Assembly: GCA_017466965.1 (NCBI GenBank)
Contig: JAFTTD010000329.1
Span: 1 to 7,662 of the forward strand
Direction: 5' to 3'
DNA length: 7,662 bases
From: Bacteroidaceae bacterium
GTDB taxonomy: Bacteria; Bacteroidota; Bacteroidia; Bacteroidales; Bacteroidaceae
Notes under the pieces: generated by a model
Database searches by the model: none
Seen by the model: only the letters and a program-made list of their open reading frames with translations
Told to the model about the DNA's origin: nothing
Shown: one piece after another, positions 1 through 5,288 of the stretch
How the letters are laid out: each line of letters opens with the position of its first letter
Numbering within the stretch: position 1 is the first letter of the stretch
Position numbers and translations under genes: made by a program

Positions 1-187
1 CGTTTTTTGTGACAAGAAAAGTTATGTTTTTTTATTATTTTGATTTATTTAACAAAATGAACAGTATCTAAATATATTAGTATTTATTTCTATCATTGAA
101 TTAGTGAACAGCCTTCCGTTCTTCACCTCTATATTTTTTGCGCTAACGTTTGCCTGATACAAAATTACTGTATCTCTGTTTGTCTAA

Positions 188-382
188 CCAAATATTTCAG
201 TTGACATTTAGTTGACATTTTCATGTAAACAGTTGACATCTTTTTGTTGCGTTGCAAATTTAGCGCATGAAACTTTAACATCCAAATATCAGTGGTGGAC
301 ATTTTATTTTTAAAAATTCGGTGTATTTACTTGAATATCAGTCGTGTAAACAAATTGTAAAAAATCGGGTGGTGGACATTTT
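188..382 (+). repeat. Cluster of GTTGACAT / GTGGACAT motifs
   Basis: AGTTGACAT occurs exactly at 199-207, 210-218 and 231-239, with start-to-start spacings of 11 and 21 bp (about one and two helical turns). A related 14-mer, GTGGTGGACATTTT, occurs at 292-305 and again at 369-382. The first copies sit in a longer imperfect repeat: CCAAATATTTCAGTTGACAT (188-207) resembles 282-302, where the end reads GGTGGACAT. The stem AATATCAGT[G/C]GTG is shared by 285-297 and 334-346. All copies share one orientation. They could be binding sites, or the decayed multi-repeat end of an insertion sequence (IS21-family ends carry several same-orientation repeats). No transposase gene is present, so the origin is undecided. 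Confidence 0.6.
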
Positions 383-539
383 TAGTTTTTGTGCATTTTT
401 ATTAGTGAAAATCTGCTTTTCATACATAAAAATCAAACATATTTCCGTTTTTTGTAATTCTTCGTTTTCATTCCGAATGTATGTAATGAATCTTCTGCCA
501 CAATGAACGGATTGTATCTTAAGATTATATCACATGGAA

Positions 540-579
540 GGAGATTCCTCGTCGCTACGTTCTGTCGGAATGACTGGGC
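540..579 (+). repeat. Interspersed-type element encoding spurious GDSSSLRSVGMTG
   Basis: One frame of this segment reads GDSSSLRSVGMTG. This resembles the RDSSSLRS..GMTG-like nonsense peptides that recur in many bacterial genomes because a short intergenic repeat is often mistranslated as a gene. The DNA has ATTCC and GGAAT arms (544-548 and 568-572) that could pair across the intervening sequence. It is probably a single copy of a dispersed non-coding repeat. Family membership is from memory of the peptide pattern and was not searched. Confidence 0.5.
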
Positions 580-749
580 GGAAAGGAATAACATGGCAAA
601 GTATCATCCTATTGGTATGAGAACTAAAATGCACTCTTTTGTGCCGATAAACCCCAAAAAAGACAACTCTAAAACTTATAAACTCACTTCGAGAGTCATA
701 AAATCCCCACCTCTTAACTCTAAAGAGTATAAAACTGCGCTGATTGTTA

Positions 750-833
750 TAAACTTCAGTGAGATTTATATAAATTTCAGTGTGGTTTATGTAAACTTCA
801 TTGAGATTTATGTAAATCTCAATGAAGTTAGTA
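750..833 (+). repeat. Four-copy 21-bp tandem repeat ending in a palindrome
   Basis: Units begin at 750, 771, 792 and 813, exactly 21 bp apart, with the cores TAAACTTCAG, TAAATTTCAG, TAAACTTCAT and TAAATCTCAA. Each unit carries a TTTAT..TAAA junction. The last two units form a perfect inverted repeat: the left arm 794-810 (core CTTCATTGAGATTTA) pairs with the right arm 813-829 (core TAAATCTCAATGAAG), 17 bp per arm around a 2-base centre at 811-812. Because 21 is a multiple of three, one plus-strand frame reads as heptapeptide repeats (INFSEIY, INFSVVY, VNFIEIY, VNLNEV). I treat this as a by-product of the DNA repeat. The AT-rich palindrome is not followed by a terminator-like T-tract on the minus strand, so a role as a DNA-level protein-binding site or a relic of repeat expansion is as likely as an RNA hairpin. 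Confidence 0.8.
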
Positions 834-987
834 GATATTTGTTAGGATGATTTTTTTTAGTAGCGAAGACATTTATTTGTTATTTAAAAAAAAACAATAA
901 ATTCGCGGTGTGGAGAGGGTATTAAAAATGAGGTTGGGAGGTTGAAATGCATGTTTTAGTTTTAAGGGAGGTATTGAATGTTATTTT

Positions 988-1575
988 TCAGTCTTTTATG
1001 TATCCTTGCTTCTTAAGCTCTTCTGCCACTATTTCGCATTCGTCCCACCATTCCTGGCCGAATTTTTCAATGAGTGGCTCTTTCAGAAATTTATATACTG
1101 GCATATTTAGCTTTTTGCCCAGCTCTACTGCCGGACGGCATACGTCCCAGCGGTGGTAGTTGAGCGCTGTCATGCTTCCTACTTTGCTCAGACGGATGGG
1201 GTAGAGACTGCATGAAACGGGTTTCTTGAAATGTGTTCTGCCTTGGCGGTATGCTCTTTCGAGTGCGCAGAAACAGCATTTGTTGCTGTCGTAGCAGGTG
1301 AATACGCAGTCTTTGTCGTTGACGATGCTTGTGACGATGTCGCCGTCCTGGTCTGCATATACTACTCCCTGAGCGTCTATGACTTCTTTTGCTTTGTCGT
1401 CAAGTTCGTCCCACACTGTTTCTGCTGCTTCTTCAATGAGGGGTATCTCGTCCATATTGACTGGTGCTCCGGCATCGCCTTCTATGCAGCAGGCTCCTTT
1501 GCAGGCTTCGAGGTCGCAGCAGAATTTTTCGCAGAATATATCGAGCGATACTAATGTGTCTTGTATTTCAACCAT
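988..1575 (-). CDS. DUF3109 family cysteine-rich protein
   Basis: This 195-residue cytoplasmic protein matches my recollection of the DUF3109 family, which is common in Bacteroidetes and related to YkgJ-type metal-cluster proteins. Its biochemical role is unknown to me. The sequence is strikingly rich in cysteine. C15, C19, C20, C25, C29 and C30 form an N-terminal cluster (FCEKFCCDLEACKGACC). C90, C94, C100, C101 and C103 form a central one. C122 sits in a SCSLYPIR motif, C146 in RWDVCRP, and C180 lies near the end. This pattern suggests binding of zinc or an iron-sulfur cluster, which is inference. There is no signal peptide or membrane segment. The ATG at 1575 is preceded by an A-rich leader (TAATAATTACCACC) without a strong Shine-Dalgarno. 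The stop is TGA at 988-990. The upstream neighbour, the cupin gene, is separated by 265 bp of repeats, so co-transcription is uncertain. Confidence 0.85.
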   Translation of the reverse strand: MVEIQDTLVSLDIFCEKFCCDLEACKGACCIEGDAGAPVNMDEIPLIEEAAETVWDELDDKAKEVIDAQGVVYADQDGDIVTSIVNDKDCVFTCYDSNKCCFCALERAYRQGRTHFKKPVSCSLYPIRLSKVGSMTALNYHRWDVCRPAVELGKKLNMPVYKFLKEPLIEKFGQEWWDECEIVAEELKKQGYIKD

Positions 1576-1586
1576 GGTGGTAATTA

Positions 1587-1821
1587 TTAATTATGAATTA
1601 GGAGTTCAGGAGTTCGGGAGTTCAGCCGTTACCATAGGGTGTATTCATTGAGAACTTATAAACTCAAAAACTTAAGAACTTAAATCGTGAGTTCGGGAGT
1701 TCAGACAGTACTATAGGGTGGCATAGCCTACCTTAAAACCTTACAACCTCATAACCTTATAATAGGGTATATTCATTGTGAACTAAAAAACTCAAAAACT
1801 TAAGAACTTATAAACTTAAAT
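1587..1821. repeat. Intergenic octamer-period repeats, left of cupin gene
   Basis: The space between the DUF3109 and cupin genes is almost wholly repetitive with an 8-bp period. GGAGTTCA-type octamers run at 1601-1624 (three units) and 1688-1703 (two). AACT-type octamers (GAACTTAT, AAACTCAA, AAACTTAA, GAACTTAA) run at 1652-1683, with a five-unit version at 1780-1819. The 20-mer CTCAAAAACTTAAGAACTTA is identical at 1663-1682 and 1791-1810. The block ATAGGGT..ATTCATTG precedes each AACT array (from 1634 and 1762). The unit at 1696-1762 recurs on the other side of the cupin gene at 2251-2317. Because AGTT arrays and AACT arrays are complementary, a transcript could fold into long imperfect hairpins. 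I see no gene or clear promoter here. Confidence 0.85.
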
Positions 1822-1840
1822 ACGCCTTATAACCTTATCA

Positions 1841-2170
1841 TTACTGTTCTGGCACTACTGCAAGGAAGCAGAGGTCGGTGGTGCCGGTGTTGATGAGGCT
1901 GTGACTGTGGCCCTTGGGACAGTAGTGACATTGTCCTGCATGGAGGGATGAGCTTTCTCCGTCTTCTATTACTGTGCCTTCACCGCTGGTGATGAAGATT
2001 ATTTCGCTGCTGGTGTCGTGGGTGTGCATACCTATTGATGCTCCGGGAACGAGTCTGCCGTTGAGTATGCGGTTGGTTCCGTCGAAGAACATCTTTGCGT
2101 TCAGTTCTCTTTCTCCTCCCTTGAAGTTCGGGAGTGCCGCTTCGGGCATGGTGTTGAAGTCTATGGTCAT
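1841..2170 (-). CDS. Small single-domain cupin protein
   Basis: This 109-residue protein is a compact monocupin, a double-stranded beta-helix that normally binds one metal ion. Both conserved cupin motifs are complete. Motif 1, G(X)5HXH(X)4E(X)6G, is G43, H49, H51, E56 and G63. Motif 2, G(X)5PXG(X)2H(X)3N, is G79, P85, G87, H90 and N94. The expected metal ligands are therefore H49, H51, E56 and H90. It has no signal peptide and is probably cytoplasmic. The family covers enzymes (isomerases, dioxygenases), binding proteins and sensors, and the substrate cannot be read from the sequence. The ATG at 2170 lies only six T/A pairs from a four-unit octamer array (2177-2208), and no Shine-Dalgarno is visible. 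The gene is bracketed by copies of the same 67-bp direct repeat. The EamA transporter gene lies upstream, 281 bp away. Confidence 0.88.
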   Translation of the reverse strand: MTIDFNTMPEAALPNFKGGERELNAKMFFDGTNRILNGRLVPGASIGMHTHDTSSEIIFITSGEGTVIEDGESSSLHAGQCHYCPKGHSHSLINTGTTDLCFLAVVPEQ

Positions 2171-2176
2171 TTTTTT

Positions 2177-2411
2177 AGTAGTTAAGAAGTTAAGTAGTTA
2201 AGAAGTTAATTTTTAATTATGAATTAGGAGTTCAGAAGTTCAGTAGTTCAGGAGTTCAGACAGTACTATAGGGTGGCATAGCCTACCTTAAAACCTCACA
2301 ACCTCATGACCTTATAACCTCCAACAGCCTACCTTAAAACCTTATAACCTCATGACCTTATAACCTCCAACAGCCTACCTTATAACCTCATAACCTTACA
2401 ACCTTATAACC
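2177..2411. repeat. Intergenic octamer-period and 46-bp repeats, right of cupin gene
   Basis: Starting next to the cupin start codon there are four octamers AG[T/A]AGTTA (2177-2208), then four G[G/A/T]AGTTCA octamers (2227-2258). The copy of the 67-bp unit that is also found at 1696-1762 follows (2251-2317, two mismatches by eye). Next is a 46-bp tandem repeat: AGCCTACCTTA falls at 2280, 2326 and 2372. Last come four ACCT-type octamers (ACCTTATA, ACCTCATA, ACCTTACA, ACCTTATA) at 2377-2408. A 23-bp segment at 2213-2235 is identical to 1587-1609. The remaining bases to 2451 hold no recognisable gene, promoter box or strong terminator for the transporter gene. Confidence 0.85.
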
Positions 2412-2451
2412 GTAAAATAAGCAGATAGGGGGAGCTTCTTTGGTTATGTTT

Positions 2452-3402
2452 CTATATTCTTAATTTGGTGAAGCTTTGTGTTCGCTTTTCTTTTTTCAAG
2501 TCTTTTCTGCTTTTGCTTTGTGTCACGAGATATACTCCTGAGAAAACGAGGGCTATGGCGAATCCTTGTCCCCAGCCGAAGAGTCCGAGTCCGGTAGCTA
2601 CGCTGACGATGCATGCCACTATGGGCTGCACGTAGTTATACATGCTGACGACTGTGGGGCGGAGGGTTTTCTGTCCGCGCATCATCAGGATGTATGCCAT
2701 GAATGTGCCTCCTATGACCACGAAGGCTGTTTCTGCCCATGTGGTGGCTGATATGTCACTCCATGCGAGGGCTGACATTCTGCTGAAAGATAGCGGGGTT
2801 ATGACTATTGCCGCGAATGTTATCATCCATTTCATGCAGGTGATGACGGTGTATCGTGCAATGAGGTGCTTGAAGATGGTGAGATAAACGGCGAAACAGA
2901 ACTGGGCGAGCAGACAGAGGAGGTCGCCGCTGAGCTTGCCTTCGTTGGCGGCTGTTCCGTTGCGGCTCCCTGTGATGAGTATGAATGCGCCTGTTGCTCC
3001 GAGGATTATTCCGGCTATCTTCTTGCTTGTGATTGGTTCGCGCAGGAATATGGCGGCAAGCACCATCGTGATGATCGGCATGATGGTGGTCATGATGCTT
3101 GCATTTACGGGTGATGTGATGCTCAGTCCTATGGTGTAGCAGCACTGGTTGAACACTATTCCCAGCATTCCGGCGAAAAAGAACAGCAGGAGGTCCTTAC
3201 GGCGGACTTTCTCTTTCTTGACGAAAAGTGAGGCTATCCAAAAGCATAATGCGCCTCCGACGACTCGGAAAGTGACCATTTCGAATCCGCCAATGCCATT
3301 GCTCATGGCATCTTTGCCTATGGGCGCCATCAGTCCCCAAATGGCACAGGCGAGTGCCATGCAGACGTGACCGAGCATTGAGTCTTTCTTCTCTTTTTCC
3401 AT
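2452..3402 (-). CDS. EamA/DMT-family ten-helix transporter
   Basis: This is a 316-residue inner-membrane protein of the drug/metabolite transporter superfamily. It is built from two EamA repeats of about five helices each. The first hydrophobic helix contains the WGLMAPIGKDAM stretch typical of helix 1. Repeat 1 ends with FLREPITSKKIAGIILGATGAFILITG, the usual helix 4-5 signature (L.E......GA.LI..G). Repeat 2 contains NYVQPIVACIVS and ends in VFSGVYLVTQ. A basic cytoplasmic tail follows (KSRKDLKKEKR). The family exports or exchanges small molecules such as amino acids and nucleotides, and the substrate here is unknown. I chose the ATG at 3402. The frame can be extended to a TTG at 3423, but that codon overlaps the TACCTTTG promoter box at 3421-3428, and the shorter protein has a normal DMT N-terminus. 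It is probably transcribed alone. Confidence 0.88.
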   Translation of the reverse strand: MEKEKKDSMLGHVCMALACAIWGLMAPIGKDAMSNGIGGFEMVTFRVVGGALCFWIASLFVKKEKVRRKDLLLFFFAGMLGIVFNQCCYTIGLSITSPVNASIMTTIMPIITMVLAAIFLREPITSKKIAGIILGATGAFILITGSRNGTAANEGKLSGDLLCLLAQFCFAVYLTIFKHLIARYTVITCMKWMITFAAIVITPLSFSRMSALAWSDISATTWAETAFVVIGGTFMAYILMMRGQKTLRPTVVSMYNYVQPIVACIVSVATGLGLFGWGQGFAIALVFSGVYLVTQSKSRKDLKKEKRTQSFTKLRI

Positions 3403-3420
3403 TTGATGCGTAATTTGGCG

Positions 3421-3428
3421 CAAAGGTA
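3421..3428 (-). promoter_or_regulatory. Bacteroidetes -7 box TACCTTTG for the EamA gene
   Basis: On the minus strand the sequence reads TACCTTTG, an exact match to the TAnnTTTG box recognised by the Bacteroidetes primary sigma factor. Transcription would begin a few bases downstream, leaving a short leader of roughly a dozen bases before the ATG at 3402. I do not see a good TTTG -33 element at the expected distance. The box supports the downstream ATG over the in-frame TTG at 3423. Confidence 0.6.
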
Positions 3429-3478
3429 GTCATTTTTTTCATCATGGAATGAAGTTTGACTCTTTTTCATTAATCAGA

Positions 3479-3530
3479 AATCGGTCATTAGATGGCAATG
3501 AATGACATTGGCTTTATCTAATGACCGATT
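3479..3530 (-). terminator. Long two-tier hairpin downstream of superoxide dismutase
   Basis: AATCGGTCATTAGAT (3479-3493) and ATCTAATGACCGATT (3516-3530) form a perfect 15-bp stem. The 22-base loop contains a second small stem, CAATG/CATTG (3496-3500 with 3506-3510) around AATGA. It begins 21 bp past the end of the superoxide dismutase gene, which suggests a transcript end or a stability hairpin. There is only a weak T-rich tail on the minus strand (TCTGATT), so classical intrinsic termination is less certain than the hairpin itself. Confidence 0.6.
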
Positions 3531-3550
3531 AGTAATAATAATGGGTATGG

Positions 3551-4156
3551 TCAAGGCATTCTTGACTCTACTGCTTGCCAGTCTATTATCTTCCACAGTG
3601 AGTCAACGTGTGCCGTGCGACGGTTCTGCCAGTCAAGGTAGTAGGCGTGCTCCCATACGTCTATTCCAATGATGGGATGTCTCCCGTAACGAAGGGGGTT
3701 GTCGGCATTGTTGTATTGGTTTATGTATAGTGTGCCTTCATCGTCGGCTTCGAGCCATACCCATCCGCTTCCGAAAAGTGTTGAGGCTTGGTGGCTTATG
3801 GCTTTTTTTAGGGCATCGAATGTGCCGAATGACTCTTCTATTTTCTTCATCATTGATTCAGATGGAAGCTGCTCGGGTTCTGATGCAGGTTTGAACTGGG
3901 TGAAATAGTACTGGTGGTTGAGCGCTTGTCCGGCATTGTTGAACATTGAGCCTTGCGGTAGTTTCTTTACTAATTCTTCAAGGCTCATTTCCGCCCATTC
4001 TGTGTTTTCTATCTGCTGGTTGATATTGTCAACGTATGCCTGATAGTGTTTGCCATAATGATAGGAAATTGTCGCTTCGGATATTATGGGTTCAAGCGCG
4101 TTGTTTGCGTATGGCAATGCTGCGATGATGATTTTTGCAATGATTGATATAGCCAT
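3551..4156 (-). CDS. sodB: Iron/manganese superoxide dismutase
   Basis: This 201-residue enzyme converts superoxide to oxygen and hydrogen peroxide. All four metal ligands are present: H33 (in YHYGKHYQAYV), H81 (ALNHQYYF), D166 and H170 (DVWEHAYYLDWQNRR). Y41 matches the active-site tyrosine. Q77 (NNAGQALNH) sits where iron-type and cambialistic enzymes carry the hydrogen-bonding glutamine, so an Fe or Fe/Mn enzyme is likely. Many anaerobic Bacteroidales have such cambialistic enzymes (family knowledge). The odd part is the N-terminus. Ahead of the conserved LPYANNALEP there are 13 mostly hydrophobic residues (MAISIIAKIIIAA) in place of the usual short polar strand. It is short for a signal peptide and has no clear cleavage site. 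The ATG at 4156 has no visible Shine-Dalgarno. The DUF4435 gene ends 63 bp upstream, so a shared transcript is possible but a private promoter was not found. Confidence 0.93.
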   Translation of the reverse strand: MAISIIAKIIIAALPYANNALEPIISEATISYHYGKHYQAYVDNINQQIENTEWAEMSLEELVKKLPQGSMFNNAGQALNHQYYFTQFKPASEPEQLPSESMMKKIEESFGTFDALKKAISHQASTLFGSGWVWLEADDEGTLYINQYNNADNPLRYGRHPIIGIDVWEHAYYLDWQNRRTAHVDSLWKIIDWQAVESRMP

Positions 4157-4219
4157 AATTGTAGGGTTTAGGTTTATAGTGTAATGAATCCCGCGGGCAA
4201 TTATGGACTTATAACAATG

Positions 4220-5269
4220 TTACTGTGGAGAATGTTCAGCGGAAGACGTATTGTTGTTCTTTTCGCGTTGTTTCTTAATCCTTTCAAGGAAAGCTTCAAG
4301 GTCGGCCTGAAGCTGTCGGTACTGTTCGGAATCTTTGAAAGCGGTACTTCGCTTTATGGTCTGTTCTACAGGGCACTGGCTGTGCAGGTAGCTTGCAAGC
4401 TCGTTTTCCATGTGCCGTTCGTGCTCTGCCAGACGTTTGATTTCTTTTTCACGCTCGCGTCGAAGAATGGTGCATACGGGGTCGAGCGCCGGCATCGCAA
4501 CATTGTCTAAAAGGTGGTGGCCCTGTATATACATGTATGTGTTGTCGGGGCGTATGCCGAGCGACTCAAGTTCTGACTTGAGGGGCGCAATCTTGCCTTT
4601 CGCTTCAGGGTATTTTTTTTGCAGCCATGCCATTTTGCGGTTTACACTGCTTCTGAGCTCATTGAGTGCCTTGTCGGGACCGAAGATGTTCAGGTTGTTC
4701 ACCGATATGCTGTTGTTGAATGATGTCAGGGGCATGTCCTTGTAGAGCTGACGGCGGTAAAGCCAAACAGACCATACGAAGAGGTCGTAGATGATGACGG
4801 AATAGGCTTTGAGATATGCCTCGAAATCAAAAATTTTGTGGTCGTTAAGTGTTGCCGCCACACAGGCGTCGTGAAGTCCGGGGGCATAGCAGTGCATGTT
4901 CTCAATGGCGTAGGCGTATGTGTGGAACACGTAGGGGTTGCCGAGCATTTGCTTTGAGAGCTCGGTGGCGCCTTGCATAAGAAAATCATAGTCGGCGTCA
5001 ACACAGGCTATCATGCTTGTGCCTAAGTTTGTGCCAAGCTGGTTCATCATTGCCGTTTTCTTTCCTCGCATGAGGCGGGTTCGCGATGGCAACATCACTT
5101 CAAAAGAGAGTTCTTCAGTTTCGTATTCAGACAAAATGCTACGCCAGAACGATATGTCCTCATAGCTTTCAACGTATGCTATGATTCGGTATTTTATCTT
5201 GCCTGGGCGCAGCTTGTTTGCGGCGCTCATGTAGCTTGACGTTAGATTTTGTGTGAGTCTTTTTGCCAT
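4220..5269 (-). CDS. DUF4435 protein with TOPRIM-type motifs (AriB-like)
   Basis: This 349-residue protein has the hallmarks of DUF4435, a TOPRIM-like fold related to OLD-family nucleases. The N-terminal motif AYVESYEDISFW carries the expected glutamate (E34) and D38. The second acidic motif, IACVDADYDF, supplies D91, D93 and D95. YAYAIENMHCY (118-128) matches the IEN region typical of the family, and YIQGHHLLDNV (247-257) is a later conserved GH motif. The candidate metal-binding acids are therefore intact. From about residue 265 to the end the chain is highly charged and probably coiled-coil (RREREKEIKRLAEHERH onward). It starts 19 bp after the ATPase gene with a GGAA ribosome-binding site, so the two are translated from one message. 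In PARIS the DUF4435 partner AriB is the toxic nuclease held by the ATPase AriA. A defence role here is inference. A different ATPase-linked nuclease function is also possible. Confidence 0.82.
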   Translation of the reverse strand: MAKRLTQNLTSSYMSAANKLRPGKIKYRIIAYVESYEDISFWRSILSEYETEELSFEVMLPSRTRLMRGKKTAMMNQLGTNLGTSMIACVDADYDFLMQGATELSKQMLGNPYVFHTYAYAIENMHCYAPGLHDACVAATLNDHKIFDFEAYLKAYSVIIYDLFVWSVWLYRRQLYKDMPLTSFNNSISVNNLNIFGPDKALNELRSSVNRKMAWLQKKYPEAKGKIAPLKSELESLGIRPDNTYMYIQGHHLLDNVAMPALDPVCTILRREREKEIKRLAEHERHMENELASYLHSQCPVEQTIKRSTAFKDSEQYRQLQADLEAFLERIKKQREKNNNTSSAEHSPQ

Positions 5270-5288
5270 AAGCGGTTCCTTTTTTGCT

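Larger units (their letters stand above)
1..987. other. Gene-free AT-rich region with several repeat families
   Basis: I find no supportable gene in this stretch. Open frames exist on the plus strand (321-506 and 503-850), but neither has a recognisable family, a plausible ribosome-binding site or coding-like composition. The second is built largely from an interspersed repeat and a 21-bp tandem repeat. The sequence is visibly much richer in A and T than the genes to the right, with many homopolymer runs. It contains the repeat features listed separately at 188-382, 540-579 and 750-833. A loose AT-rich hairpin (GCGA/TCGC outer arms, 863-906) precedes the end of the DUF3109 gene but has no convincing T-run, so I do not call it a terminator. 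Confidence 0.7.

Noticed and set aside
199..239. TTGACA as a sigma-70 -35 box
   Set aside because: Bacteroidetes primary promoters use TTTG and TAnnTTTG elements, no matching -10 follows at the right spacing, and no gene lies downstream.
321..506. Plus-strand open frame of 61 codons
   Set aside because: It lies in AT-rich sequence, has no ribosome-binding site, has no family resemblance, and is crossed by the GTGGTGGACATTTT repeat.
503..850. Plus-strand open frame of 115 codons with heptapeptide repeats
   Set aside because: Its parts are a dispersed GDSSSLRS-type element and a 21-bp DNA tandem repeat. The heptapeptide pattern follows automatically from a period divisible by three.
863..906. 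Terminator for the DUF3109 gene
   Set aside because: The stem is AT-rich with bulges, and the T-run on the minus strand falls in the loop instead of after the stem.
1587..2411. CRISPR array
   Set aside because: Repeats are octamer arrays and irregular long repeats. There are no uniform unique spacers and no cas genes.
2756..3145. Minus-strand 129-codon frame rich in His and Arg
   Set aside because: It lies wholly inside the transporter gene in another frame, and its composition is typical of a shifted reading frame.
3421..3423. TTG start for the EamA transporter
   Set aside because: It overlaps the TACCTTTG promoter box. The ATG at 3402 gives a normal family N-terminus.
4190..4197. CCCGCGGG palindrome upstream of superoxide dismutase as an operator
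   Set aside because: It is a single 8-bp palindrome with no second copy or promoter box nearby, which is too little to support a regulatory call.
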